64,000 nt of DNA from an uncultured Bacteroidota bacterium (GTDB lineage Bacteria > Bacteroidota > Bacteroidia > AKYH767-A > 2013-40CM-41-45). Where the stretch lies: the NCBI GenBank assembly GCA_937871435.1, contig CALMQM010000121.1, forward strand, positions 1 through 64,000. Reading direction: 5' to 3'. Below, piece after piece: positions 1 through 10,383 of this stretch (position 1 is the stretch's first letter; each line of letters opens with the position of its first letter). Below the pieces are notes generated by a model that saw nothing but the letters and a program-made list of their open reading frames with translations, did no database searches and was not told where the DNA came from. The position numbers and the translations under genes are program-made.

Positions 1-1015
1 TTGGTAATAATTAATTAGTTTAGCTAAAATGTTGCACTAGAAACTTGATCCGAAGTTATATTGATTTTAAAATATTAAATAATAAAATATAAACAAAAAG
101 CGACAAATAAAATATTATAATAGAGATACGAATGTAGCAGAAGAAAATGCAATGGCAAAGAAAGTAATGTTAATTTTATTAATTTAACATACGACTCAAA
201 AAACCGTCGAATTTAACTCAAAAATTGATTTTTGGAAAGTCTTCTATTGAACTACTAAAAAAAGTATTATTCTCCTACGCCTGAAAAGTTATAACTTTTG
301 GACCATTTGTGTAAAGAAAAGCCATGCTGCCGTAGGTTTGGTTTCATCATAAATTAAAAGAATTTTTTAAAATTATTAGCTATTTGATGTTTCCAGGATT
401 AATCAAACAACTTTTATTTTTAACTCACATGGTTGATTTTAATTGTACCAGGAAAAGCATAAAAGAAAGCAGAACTTGAGCACCTTTGCGTGAACCGGAA
501 AATAAATAGTTCTTGCTTCCAAGAATTGTTGAATGAAACGAGTTTATAACCAAAATCTCGTCAATTTCTAAATAAGCGTATTTCTTAAAACGACTTTGTA
601 GCGTAAAAATTATGAATTGTATATACAATATTTATTTCACTGAAGCATATATTGAAGTTTGGGCATATGCATCTGCATCTTTCCTTAATTAATCTCACCA
701 GTAGAATAGCGGTTCAGGATTATACACACAACATTCCCATCCAATCTCTTCCAAGTGCATTTCTTGGCTTCAGCATCTCAAATTGAATGGGTGCTTTTCA
801 GAAGAAAATTTTTGTAGCTGGAAAATAATTAAGATCCTTCAGTGAAGATAGATCCCTTACACAGATTTGAGCGAAAAAAAAACGGCACAGACTTCCTCAT
901 TTCCCATCCAGCTTCGATTTCTTCCTGTTCCGCATCCTTCTTTTTTCTTTCCGTGAATTGGGATATAGTTTAGTAGTGAATTTCAAAATGGATTGAAATT
1001 CATTCTTTATTTCCC
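1..1015. other. AT-rich region without recognisable gene
   Basis: This kilobase is strongly AT-rich and broken by stop codons in all frames. The only short open frame, on the minus strand at about 425-628, has no signal peptide, no recognisable motif and no convincing start. I see no tRNA or rRNA. Just before the next gene, a TAGTTTAG box near 969-976 resembles the Bacteroidota -7 element TAnnTTTG with one mismatch, but no clear -33 partner is visible. Confidence 0.5.
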
Positions 1016-1768
1016 ATGTCCAAATCAAGAACTTCTGCGCAGTTATTTATTGCCGCATTGCTGTGTGTGCTCTTCCTGCTTGCTGCTTGTAAACACGAAC
1101 CTGATGTAATTCCTGCACCTGTAACTCAGAATACAGGTAACGGAATTGGAAATGGAAATGGAAACGGTTCAGGAAATACTCCTCAGTGTGATCCGGACAC
1201 TTCGTATTTTCAAAATGATGTCTTGCCATTATTTATTTCCAACTGCGCGATGAGCGGTTGTCATGATGCAGGAAGTCATCGCGAAGGAATTGTTCTGGAT
1301 TCTTATCAGAATATTATGGCTACAGGAAATATTCGCCCGTTCCGTATGGATGGAAAAGTAATGGAATCGATTACAACATCTGACCCCGGAGACCGCATGC
1401 CACCTGATCCTGCTTCTCCATTAAGTTCTTCTCAGATTGCAACCATCCAAAACTGGATCACGCAAGGTGCACAAAACAATGTGTGTACTGCCGGTAGTTG
1501 CGATAGCAGTAATGTTACCTACTCAGGTGTGATTGTTCCAATGATGCAAAATCAATGTACCGGATGTCACAGTACCGCGAATCCACGTGGTGGTATCAAT
1601 CTTGAAACGTATGCCGGCGTACAAAGTGTTGCGATGGATGGCAGACTGTTTGGATCTATTAACAGAGATGCAGGATATTCTCCTATGCCGAAAGGCGGAA
1701 ACCGTATGAGTGATTGCGAAATTGCTCAGGTAAGAATCTGGATCCAAAACGGCGCTCTGAACAACTAA
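1016..1768 (+). CDS. Putative diheme c-type cytochrome lipoprotein
   Basis: The 250-residue product begins with a lipoprotein signal; the lipobox LLAAC puts the acylated Cys at residue 25. A Gly/Asn-rich linker (about 40-55) leads into two similar halves. The first has a CX4CH motif (C77, C82, H83) and the second a canonical CxxCH (C181, C184, H185). Each is followed by a Met in a proline-rich context (M128 in DRMPP, M224 in SPMPKGG) that could be the distal axial ligand. This architecture resembles the Planctomycete-type cytochrome c domains of Bacteroidota lipoproteins. The protein is probably anchored in the outer membrane or periplasm and transfers electrons, but no redox partner is encoded nearby. 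Its stop lies 14 bp from the convergent adhesin stop. Confidence 0.7.
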   Translation: MSKSRTSAQLFIAALLCVLFLLAACKHEPDVIPAPVTQNTGNGIGNGNGNGSGNTPQCDPDTSYFQNDVLPLFISNCAMSGCHDAGSHREGIVLDSYQNIMATGNIRPFRMDGKVMESITTSDPGDRMPPDPASPLSSSQIATIQNWITQGAQNNVCTAGSCDSSNVTYSGVIVPMMQNQCTGCHSTANPRGGINLETYAGVQSVAMDGRLFGSINRDAGYSPMPKGGNRMSDCEIAQVRIWIQNGALNN

Positions 1769-1782
1769 ACTATTAAAACACT

Positions 1783-4700
1783 TTATCGCACAAGCGTCAC
1801 ATGCCCGAGATACTGGTGCGGTAAGTTCTCCATGTCATGCACGCGAATGATGTACACATACACATCCGCCTGACATTGTTTCTGGCTGTTGTTTGTTGTT
1901 CCGTCCCATCCTTTTTCCAGATTAGCGGAAGTAAAAATTTCAGATCCCCACCGATCGAAAATATGTAATTCAAAATCTTTGATCCCTATACCCAATGCGG
2001 AGAAATGATCATTGACCCCGTCTTCATTCGGAGTAAATGCGTCCGGGATGAAAATAGCAAACTCCCCACGAATTCTTACCACACTATATGTAGTATCCAT
2101 ACAACCTTTCGGACTGGTTGTGATTAATCGAACAGTATATAAACCGCTGTCGAGATAAGAATATTTCGGGAATCGTAATGTAGATGTTCCTTGACCGTCA
2201 CCAAAATCCCATTGCCACGCGGCACCTAATTTACTTTCATCGAAGAATGAAATTTCCGGTCTGAATATCGACGCGTCATCAGGCTGTGATGAGAATGCCG
2301 CTTCGGGAAGAGGGAAAACTTCTACCGCTGCAGGCACCTGTGCCTCCGTGCGACATCCCATTCCATTGGTAACAATATGACGAACGGTGTAATGTCCGGG
2401 TGTAGTAAACGTGTGTGTTGGATTTCGATTAATACTGGTAGTTCCATCGCCGAAGTCCCACATGTAAGTCGTTCCTGCCGGAGTCGTTCCCTGTTGACGA
2501 TATTGAACAATTAAAGGAGGACAACCACTTGCCGGGTTCGGTAGAAAATCAGCGGGCGGTCCGCTCACTACTGCGACTGGTACAGTAAGCACCACCGGCG
2601 GTGTTCCGCAATTATCAGAAACAGTTACTGTATATATCGCGCTCACAGCAGGACTAACCTGAATAGATTGCGTTCCTGCTCCATTACTCCAGACATAATT
2701 ATACGGTCCGCCATTTCCTCCAGCTGGATTCACAGAAAGATTTGCTGAATGTCCCACACAAATGGAATCATCACCGGCAGTAGAAGCAAGCAATCCCGGA
2801 AAGACATTCACCTGAATAGTTTGAGGAGCTGCAGTACAGCCATTCGCATCCGTAACTGAAACTGTATATACTGTTGTGCTTTGCGGAGCTGCCTGGATAG
2901 AAGCAGTAGTCGCTGTTGTATTCCATTGATAAGAATAATTTGCCGTTCCACCTGATGCAACAGCACTAAGAGTCGCATTTTGTCCGATACAAATCCAGGC
3001 GGAACCCTGAACACTCATACTGACAGGCGTTGGCTCTGATAATTGAACGGATGAAGTTTCGGAACATCCATGTGCATCAGTAACTGTAACGGAATAAATG
3101 CCTGCAGCTACTGCTCCAACAGATGCGTTTGTACTTCCGCCTGTCCAGCTATAAGAATAAGGTGACACTCCTCCGGATGGAAAAATTGTTGCAGTTGCAT
3201 CCTGAGAACCTGCACAGCGTGCAGCAGTTTGAGTAGCATTCAATGTTATTGGTGAAGGTGAACCAATGCTCACAGAAGATGATTCACTGCATCCATGTGC
3301 GTCAGTAACTGCAACAGTATAATTTCCAGCTCTTAATCCGGTAGCAGTTTCCAATGTTCCTCCCGAAGGAGACCAAACATAAGCATAAGGTGGAGTACCT
3401 CCGCTTAAGGAAGCACTCGCTATACCATCAGATGATCCGAAACATTGTGCATCCGTTGGTGTCAATGACAAAGCGAGTGCTAAAGGTTCAGCAATAGTCA
3501 CACTTTGTGCCTGACTGCAGCCATGCTGGTCGGTGATTGTCACCTGGTAGGTTCCTGCACGTAATCCGGAAACAGCGTTGGAAGTTTCGTTATTTGACCA
3601 ACTGTATGTATAAGCAGGAGTACCTCCTGTGTTTTCGACAAGTATGGATCCATCATTGCCACCGAAACAGTTCACGTTGTTTTGTGATACAGCTGTTACG
3701 ATTGGTGTTGGTTCAGAGATGCTCGTATATTCTATTGCAGTACATCCATGAGCATCAGTCACTGTCACATCATAATTACCGGAAGGGAGCGAGAAGACTG
3801 CAGCTGTGCTGTCACCATTACTCCACGAGTACCGATAAGGTTGTGTTCCTCCATTCACCACGACCATCACACTGCCGTCATTACCATTGGCACACAAAGC
3901 ATCTGTAGCAGAAGCTTGTGAAATCAACAGAGAGGGTTCAGTAATGGCAACTGTAAGTCCGGTCAGACAATTATTCGCATCTGCAACAATTACCGAATAA
4001 GAACCGGCTGAAAGTGATGAAGCAATGGAATCTGTTCCTCCTCCGGGTGACCATTGATATGTGAATGGCGATGTTCCGGAAATAACTGAAACAGTAGCCG
4101 AACCATTTTGTCCGCCGAAACAACTTACCTGGTTACTATCCGCGAGTGTGATGGATGGACCGCCAATATTGCTGACGAAAGTATTGAGAGTCGTTTGACA
4201 ATTGTGTGCGTCCGTCACTCGTACAGAATAAGATCCTGCAGGAATATTGGTAATAAAGTCATTTTGCATTCCGCCGGGCGTCCAGAAATAGCTATAAGGC
4301 AAAGTCCCACCGGTGACGGAAGCACTAACTGATCCGTTCGAAGATCCGCATGTTGCAGGTGTGGAAGCAGACGAAACCTGCAAAGCTGCCGGTTGTGAGA
4401 TACTCACTTGCGACTGCGAAGTGCATCCATGCGCATCCGTGATGTCCACTGTAAATGTACCCGGATTTAATCCTGCCACCTGAGCGGTAGAATCATTATT
4501 AGGATTCCATCGATATGTATAAGGCGAAGTTCCTCCTGTCACCGACAATGCAGCGCTACCATCATTTGCTCCGAAACAGGTAATGTTGTTGAATGCAGCG
4601 ATACTGCTTTGCAGCAGTGCTGGTTCAGTAATGTTAATGGATAATGTCTGAGAACAATTGAATGCATCGGTGATTGTTACTGCATAAATTCCTGCAGACA

Positions 4701-7700
4701 GATTTCCTGCTATTGGTGCATTTCCGATTCCTCCTGTCCATGTGTACACTAATGGAGGAGTTCCACCTGTGACCTGTACTGAAAGGGAACCATCCGTTCC
4801 ACCATAACACGATACATTATTCACTCCCGCTACAGCAGCCGACATAGATCCTGAATTCGTGACAAGCATTGAATTGACCACTGAACATCCATGTGCATCT
4901 GTTGCGGTGCAAGTATAAGTTCCCGCGGCAAGATTATTCAAAGAAGAAGTGTTTCCTCCGCCGGGACTCCACTGATAAGTATACGGAGCAGTTCCTCCGC
5001 CAACAGCTACTGAAGCGGATCCATTCGGTGCACCGCAAGTTCCGGCAACAACTGAAGGTACTGCAGTAAATACAGGAGGTTCAGATATACTAACTCCTAC
5101 GACATCTGTACAGGAATGCGCATCCGTGACGGTAACAGAATAATTTCCTGCCGGAATACCGGTGAGAGAAGCGGATGTTCCATTCACCGGTGACCATGCA
5201 TAAGTATAAGGAGCTGTCCCGCCTGCAACAACTACTCCCGCGTTGCCGTCATTGCCTCCGTTACAACTTACATCCCTCAGAGCAGACAAAGTTGCCTGCA
5301 ACAAAGAAGGTTCTGAAATACTTTGTACACTGGTGATGGTACAACCCATTTGATCCGTTACGGTAACGGAATAATTACCTGCAACAAGTGATGTCGCTGA
5401 TGAAGCATTCGGAGCACCGTTTGACCAGGCATAAGAATATGGTGTAGTTCCACCTGATACATTTAATGAAAATGAACCGGTATTTCCTCCGTTACATGCG
5501 ACGTTCGTAACTGACGGTGCAGCCTGCAACGGAGCAGGTTCAGTAATTTGAACGGGCACAGAAGTCTGACAGGAATTCCCATCAGTTACAGTAAGCACGT
5601 AGGATCCTGCATTCATCCCTGTAGCTGAAGAAGATGTTCCACCTGTCGGTGACCATGCATATTGATACAAAGGTGTGCCACCAGATGCCAGCATAGTAGC
5701 TGAACCATTCGATCCGCCCGCACAACTGACATTGTTTTGCGTTGTCAATTGAAGTGACAATACAGGTGGTTCAGAGACAACCGCTGTAGCATTTTGTACA
5801 CAACCATTGGCATCGTGTACAGTTACAGTGTAATTACCAGCTGGCACACCATTAAGAATATTTCCTGTTGATCCTCCTCCGGTCCATGCATAAGTGTATG
5901 CCCCAACTCCACCGGTTGCCAGCACTGTTGCTGTTCCATCGGATGCATGTGCACACAAGGCGTCGGTACTGATTATGTTCAGGTTCAATGCAGGAGGTTC
6001 AGTGATCACGACTGTGAGTCCGGACATGCAATGATTACCATCTGTAACCATCACGGAATAAGAACCTGCCTGTAAACCTGTAGCATTTACTGAGGTTCCT
6101 CCTGAAGGAGACCATTGATACAAGAAAGGAGCTGTTCCCCCACTCACTGAAATGGATGCGGATCCTGTTGACGCGCCTGCACACAATACATGTACAGTAG
6201 AAGTCAGGCTGACAGTGGGTCCACCGATATTGGAGACTGCGATGGATGCAGATTCTGTACATCCGTTGGCATCAGTTACAGTGACGGAATAATTACCGGC
6301 AGGCACAGATGAAATTGATGATGTCGTATTTCCTCCGGGAGACCATAAATATGAATAGGGTGACGTACCTCCTGTTGGAGTTACACTTGCACTGCCATTA
6401 GAACCCGCACAGGTAGCAGGAACAGTAGAACTGGATAAAGTCAGTAAAGGCGGCTCCGTAATTACAGCAGAAACAGATACAGTACATGCATTCACATCTG
6501 TAACTGTAACAGTATAATTTCCTGCGGCCAGATTGGTTGCATTGGGATTTGTTCCTCCCAAAGGAGACCATTGATATAAATATGGTTCTGTTCCGCCGAC
6601 TGCTTCAATTGTAACAGATCCCGCTGCATCTCCGTGACATGAGTTCATGGTGGTACTAAGTATAGAAGATGTAAGAACCGGAGGCTGGTTGACAGAGACA
6701 ATGGCCTGTTCCTGACAATTATTTGCATCACTAACGGTAACTGTATATGTATTTGCAGTGAGTGAAGACGCGTTAGCTGAAGTCCCGCCGGAAGGAGACC
6801 ACAAGTATGTATGAGGCAAAGTGCCTCCTCCTGACAATACTGTTGCCATCCCGTCATTTCCTCCGAAACAACTCACATTCACAGGTGAAAGAATTGTCGT
6901 AGTGAGTGCAGGCGGTTCGGTGATGTTGGCAGTGGCAGTGGAAAGACATCCTCGTGCATCAGCAACTTGTACGGAATAAGCACCGGCAGGCAAAGGGCCG
7001 GAATTGGAAGAAGTGCTTCCACTGCCTGACCACAAATAAGAATAAGGTGTAGTACCTCCACTCACATTCACAAGTACTACTCCTGTAGAATCACCATGAC
7101 ACAGTACAGGAACGCTTGTTGAAACCGATGATAACAACATCGCCGGTTCAGTGATTGTGACTGTCGCGTTTTGTGTACAGGCATTTGCATCGCTCACTGT
7201 CACCTGATAAGAACCTGCTTCCAGACCAACAATTGTCGGAAGGGCTCCGACAGAAGGAGACCAGTTGTAAGTATAAGGAGTAGTTCCTCCGCTTGCTGTT
7301 ACTGTTGCGCTTCCATTGCTGCCGCCATTGCACGATACAGGAGAATTGGAAGACACAGCAACGTTCAACTGTGGAGGTTGAGTAAGAGTAACAGATTCTG
7401 TGATTGTACAACCGTATGCATCGGTAAGTGTCACCTGATAATTACCGGCGACGAGATTTTGTGGATTGGCAGATGCGCCCGCTCCGTTCGACCAAGTATA
7501 TGTATAAGGTGTAACACCTCCACTCGCTGAAGAAAGTACGGAACCATTGTTGGAACCAAAACAGGAAGGACTTCCTGGTGTCAGACTAATCTGTAAAGGA
7601 TTCGGCTCTGTAATGTCTACAACTGTAGAGGACACACAGTTATTTCCATCTCTGACTACTACAGAATAACTTCCGGCCTGTAATCCGGATGCATAAGTAC

Positions 7701-9939
7701 CGGTACAAACAGAAGGATTCCATTGATAAGTATATGGAGCAGTTCCTCCACTCACTAAAATTGTCGCATCGCCGTTATTGCCACCGGCACATAGCACATT
7801 ATGCGTCGAGGCAACTGATACGGTAGGTCCACCGAGGTTTGATATTCCGGCTACGTCTGTGGCAGTACAACCATGAGCGTCAGTAATAGTAATGGTATAT
7901 GCACCTGCCGCCACACCCGAAAGTGTTGCAGTAGTAGAACTACCCGGACTCCATTGATAGGTATATGGAGAGGTTCCTCCCGAAGGAATAACTGTTGCAC
8001 TACCGTTAGAACTTCCACAAGTAGCGGAAACAGTGGATACACTGCTGCTCACAGCAGCAGGTTCAGTTACATTTACAGAAGAGACTGTTGTACATCCGCG
8101 AGCATCGGTTGTTGTTACCGAATAATTGCCCGCAGCCAGCCCGGAGAGTGTTGTACTCGTTGCTCCTCCAAGAGACCAATTATAGGAATAAGGTGTTGTA
8201 CCTCCGGAAGCATTCACAGTCGCTGTTCCTGTTGCATCACCATGACACAACAATGCTGTACTTCCACTAATGCTTGACAAAAGCAAAGCAGGTTGAACAA
8301 TTGATACAGTTGATGTCTTGATACAAGCATGAGCATCTGTTACTGTCACAGTATAAGTGCCGGCTGAAAGTCCGGAAGCAGAAGCTCCTGTTCCTCCGGA
8401 TGGTGACCAGGAATATGTATAAGGCGATGTTCCTCCACTCGCTGAAATTGCAGCTGCTCCATCGTTGCCTCCTCTGCAGGAAACACTCGATGAACCGGCT
8501 GTCGACAGTGTGATAGGAGTAGGTGTTGTGACACTTGTAGTAGCTGTGAGAGTACATCCGTTCGCGTCGGTGGCAGTCACAGTATATGTTCCTGCACCCA
8601 ATCCTGTGATGGTGGATGTTGTGGCTCCACCGGGAGACCATGAATAATGGAATGGCGAAGTTCCACTTGCATTTACAGTTGCTGTTCCGTTTAATGGAGT
8701 AGCACAAGCAGAAGGTGTTGACACTGCACTTGTACTCATGACAGGTACAAGAATGTCATAAGAATATGTTTGAAAACCCGCGCTCGGACAATTGTTATCC
8801 TGCACAGTAACGGTGAAGGTATATACCTGCGGTCGCGCGTCTGCTGCTGATGGTGTCCAGGTGAAAGTACCTGTCGGATGCGCAGCTCCGGTAGAAGTAA
8901 AAGTTGCACCAGAAATCGAATTGTTCCAGTACATCGTTACCAATTGTCCTGCATTTCCGTCATTCGATGTGATGTTAAATGACAAAGGTTGTCCGGGACA
9001 AGCGACAATACTGAAATTGTTCGTCCCGTTAATACCGGATGCTGTTGGCAAAATGTTAGAACAAGGTTGTGTCCAGATTTGCATATCCCTGATAACCGAT
9101 CCCACCAACACACCATTGTGGTATTCTCTCACGATAATTGCCATCACTCCTACTTCTGTTTGTGTCGGAGTTACCAGGATGTCTCCTGAAGCGTCAATTG
9201 TCATTGCAGGAGAAGATGAAATAGGACTGTTCACATTATAACCCGGCGCAAACACAACATTGGTGTTGGCAGCGGAACGGGGAGTGATAAATGCATAAGT
9301 GATAGAATCACCATCTGTTTCAAACGCTCCGTGGTTGTAGTGAAATGTTTGTCCGATACACAAAAATGAAATCGGAATATTTGAGAAGATCGGAGATGAG
9401 TTATGAGGCGCAGCTACGTTGTTCAAAGTTGCTTCTACATACAAAGCAGGAACTCCGGTACAATTGGGGGGTGTATAAGATAAAGTAGTAATCGCGCAGT
9501 TACGGCAACAAATTGAATATCCGAATCGCCAGTCTGTACATTGAGCAGGCAATGTTACAGTTCCGACATATTCATATTTCTGAATTCCGGGATTCGTTCC
9601 TCCGCTACAGGTCGTAAGTCCTGCTGTACACGGATGCGTAATTTCCTGTCCTGTTCCGGGCAATTTGTTCAAAGTAACATTCAGGTTGTAACCGCAGGAT
9701 ACTGAAGAATAGCTTACAGAAACGTTGTTCGGCGCAGAGACTCCGGAGCAATCACGATACAAAGTCAGATCAAGATTGTAAGTATTCCCGCTCACCCAGG
9801 TGTAGGTGATGTCTGCCCCACTGATATGTGTCGCAGAAGCTGTGAAGTTGAGACAGAACAATATGAAAAAAAGTACAGCCATTTGCAGAATGCTGCGAAT
9901 GGATATAGAAACTCTACCGGATTGAATAATTTTTTTCAT
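1783..9939 (-). CDS. Giant SprB-repeat adhesin, T9SS type B sorting domain
   Basis: This 2718-residue protein has an N-terminal signal peptide, then a conserved domain starting THISGADITYTW that is common at the front of giant Bacteroidota surface proteins. Ig-like segments follow to about residue 400. About 25 SprB-type repeats of roughly 76 residues fill 400-2310, then two Ig-like and two PKD domains with the motif WDFGDG. The end, from about 2629, is the gliding-motility-associated type B sorting domain (FTPNEDGVNDHF, then FDRWG). Such proteins are exported by T9SS and act as surface adhesins; SprB moves along the cell in gliding Flavobacterium. Whether this cell glides cannot be seen here. 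The ATG at 9939 is preferred over an in-frame TTG at 9948 because AAGGAG lies 10 nt upstream of the ATG and only 1 nt from the TTG. Confidence 0.9.
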   Translation of the reverse strand: MKKIIQSGRVSISIRSILQMAVLFFILFCLNFTASATHISGADITYTWVSGNTYNLDLTLYRDCSGVSAPNNVSVSYSSVSCGYNLNVTLNKLPGTGQEITHPCTAGLTTCSGGTNPGIQKYEYVGTVTLPAQCTDWRFGYSICCRNCAITTLSYTPPNCTGVPALYVEATLNNVAAPHNSSPIFSNIPISFLCIGQTFHYNHGAFETDGDSITYAFITPRSAANTNVVFAPGYNVNSPISSSPAMTIDASGDILVTPTQTEVGVMAIIVREYHNGVLVGSVIRDMQIWTQPCSNILPTASGINGTNNFSIVACPGQPLSFNITSNDGNAGQLVTMYWNNSISGATFTSTGAAHPTGTFTWTPSAADARPQVYTFTVTVQDNNCPSAGFQTYSYDILVPVMSTSAVSTPSACATPLNGTATVNASGTSPFHYSWSPGGATTSTITGLGAGTYTVTATDANGCTLTATTSVTTPTPITLSTAGSSSVSCRGGNDGAAAISASGGTSPYTYSWSPSGGTGASASGLSAGTYTVTVTDAHACIKTSTVSIVQPALLLSSISGSTALLCHGDATGTATVNASGGTTPYSYNWSLGGATSTTLSGLAAGNYSVTTTDARGCTTVSSVNVTEPAAVSSSVSTVSATCGSSNGSATVIPSGGTSPYTYQWSPGSSTTATLSGVAAGAYTITITDAHGCTATDVAGISNLGGPTVSVASTHNVLCAGGNNGDATILVSGGTAPYTYQWNPSVCTGTYASGLQAGSYSVVVRDGNNCVSSTVVDITEPNPLQISLTPGSPSCFGSNNGSVLSSASGGVTPYTYTWSNGAGASANPQNLVAGNYQVTLTDAYGCTITESVTLTQPPQLNVAVSSNSPVSCNGGSNGSATVTASGGTTPYTYNWSPSVGALPTIVGLEAGSYQVTVSDANACTQNATVTITEPAMLLSSVSTSVPVLCHGDSTGVVLVNVSGGTTPYSYLWSGSGSTSSNSGPLPAGAYSVQVADARGCLSTATANITEPPALTTTILSPVNVSCFGGNDGMATVLSGGGTLPHTYLWSPSGGTSANASSLTANTYTVTVSDANNCQEQAIVSVNQPPVLTSSILSTTMNSCHGDAAGSVTIEAVGGTEPYLYQWSPLGGTNPNATNLAAGNYTVTVTDVNACTVSVSAVITEPPLLTLSSSTVPATCAGSNGSASVTPTGGTSPYSYLWSPGGNTTSSISSVPAGNYSVTVTDANGCTESASIAVSNIGGPTVSLTSTVHVLCAGASTGSASISVSGGTAPFLYQWSPSGGTSVNATGLQAGSYSVMVTDGNHCMSGLTVVITEPPALNLNIISTDALCAHASDGTATVLATGGVGAYTYAWTGGGSTGNILNGVPAGNYTVTVHDANGCVQNATAVVSEPPVLSLQLTTQNNVSCAGGSNGSATMLASGGTPLYQYAWSPTGGTSSSATGMNAGSYVLTVTDGNSCQTSVPVQITEPAPLQAAPSVTNVACNGGNTGSFSLNVSGGTTPYSYAWSNGAPNASSATSLVAGNYSVTVTDQMGCTITSVQSISEPSLLQATLSALRDVSCNGGNDGNAGVVVAGGTAPYTYAWSPVNGTSASLTGIPAGNYSVTVTDAHSCTDVVGVSISEPPVFTAVPSVVAGTCGAPNGSASVAVGGGTAPYTYQWSPGGGNTSSLNNLAAGTYTCTATDAHGCSVVNSMLVTNSGSMSAAVAGVNNVSCYGGTDGSLSVQVTGGTPPLVYTWTGGIGNAPIAGNLSAGIYAVTITDAFNCSQTLSINITEPALLQSSIAAFNNITCFGANDGSAALSVTGGTSPYTYRWNPNNDSTAQVAGLNPGTFTVDITDAHGCTSQSQVSISQPAALQVSSASTPATCGSSNGSVSASVTGGTLPYSYFWTPGGMQNDFITNIPAGSYSVRVTDAHNCQTTLNTFVSNIGGPSITLADSNQVSCFGGQNGSATVSVISGTSPFTYQWSPGGGTDSIASSLSAGSYSVIVADANNCLTGLTVAITEPSLLISQASATDALCANGNDGSVMVVVNGGTQPYRYSWSNGDSTAAVFSLPSGNYDVTVTDAHGCTAIEYTSISEPTPIVTAVSQNNVNCFGGNDGSILVENTGGTPAYTYSWSNNETSNAVSGLRAGTYQVTITDQHGCSQAQSVTIAEPLALALSLTPTDAQCFGSSDGIASASLSGGTPPYAYVWSPSGGTLETATGLRAGNYTVAVTDAHGCSESSSVSIGSPSPITLNATQTAARCAGSQDATATIFPSGGVSPYSYSWTGGSTNASVGAVAAGIYSVTVTDAHGCSETSSVQLSEPTPVSMSVQGSAWICIGQNATLSAVASGGTANYSYQWNTTATTASIQAAPQSTTVYTVSVTDANGCTAAPQTIQVNVFPGLLASTAGDDSICVGHSANLSVNPAGGNGGPYNYVWSNGAGTQSIQVSPAVSAIYTVTVSDNCGTPPVVLTVPVAVVSGPPADFLPNPASGCPPLIVQYRQQGTTPAGTTYMWDFGDGTTSINRNPTHTFTTPGHYTVRHIVTNGMGCRTEAQVPAAVEVFPLPEAAFSSQPDDASIFRPEISFFDESKLGAAWQWDFGDGQGTSTLRFPKYSYLDSGLYTVRLITTSPKGCMDTTYSVVRIRGEFAIFIPDAFTPNEDGVNDHFSALGIGIKDFELHIFDRWGSEIFTSANLEKGWDGTTNNSQKQCQADVYVYIIRVHDMENLPHQYLGHVTLVR
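3010..8735 (-). repeat. Array of about 25 SprB-type coding repeats
   Basis: Each unit of about 76 codons follows the plan C-x-G-x-(N/D)-G, then SGGTxPYxYxW, then AGxYxVTVTDAxGC, ending in (T/S)EP. I counted 25 units by eye. The units are diverged, so this is an old protein-level array rather than a recent DNA tandem repeat. Variant units (TCGSSNG type, ending SNIGGP or similar) recur at positions 4, 11 and 20, with a related unit at 17. Confidence 0.85.
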
Positions 9940-10383
9940 ACCATACAATCTCCTTCAAAATTTTTCTCCTTCAGGAAATCAAATCCGATCCGGGCGAAGC
10001 CGGGGATTCTCCACTATATAGTGGTTCAGACGGCAGAAAGGGAGAAATGTTGGAGCAGTTCTGGCTCAATTCAAACAGAAATTCCGGCTTTATTCAATTG
10101 TTAAAAATTGAATTTTATTGTTTTTCAATGCTCTCAAAATCAAACATCAGGCATTTATATAATCAGAAAAAGATTCAAATCGGGAATTTTTAACCGAAAT
10201 GAAGATTCAGGTTAATTGAAAAAAGAGCATTTTAATTTTTCATGAAAAAAAAGAATAGAATTTCTTACAGATTCTGCCTCTTGTTGAAGTATGAATGATT
10301 CGTCATCTGATCTCATTTCTGTTCATTGAAAGGAAATGAGAGACATGTTGCGTTATAATACAAAGGCTATTCCGTATTTGCAT
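9940..10383. other. Intergenic region upstream of the giant adhesin
   Basis: This 444-bp AT-rich gap separates the adhesin start from the 3' end of the MBL-fold gene, which is transcribed the same way. It contains the 14-bp palindrome listed separately and an AAGGAG ribosome site for the adhesin. No further gene and no clear terminator of the upstream gene are visible. Confidence 0.5.
10011..10024. promoter_or_regulatory. Perfect 14-bp palindrome, possible operator
   Basis: The sequence CCACTATATAGTGG is its own reverse complement and lies about 72 bp upstream of the adhesin ATG at 9939. It could be a dimeric regulator site near the adhesin promoter. It has no T-tract, so it is unlikely to be a terminator. 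The operator role is an inference from symmetry and position only. Confidence 0.35.

Noticed and set aside
425-628. Short minus-strand open frame in the left AT-rich region
   Set aside because: No signal, motif, ribosome site or compositional support; expected by chance in AT-rich DNA.
7148-8707. Long open frames in other frames and on the opposite strand within the SprB array
   Set aside because: The repeats lack stop codons in several frames because of their biased, periodic codons; the translated products are low-complexity and follow the repeat period.
3010-8735. Possible CRISPR or DNA satellite array
   Set aside because: The periodicity of about 228 bp lies in coding sequence, units are diverged at DNA level and there are no uniform spacers.
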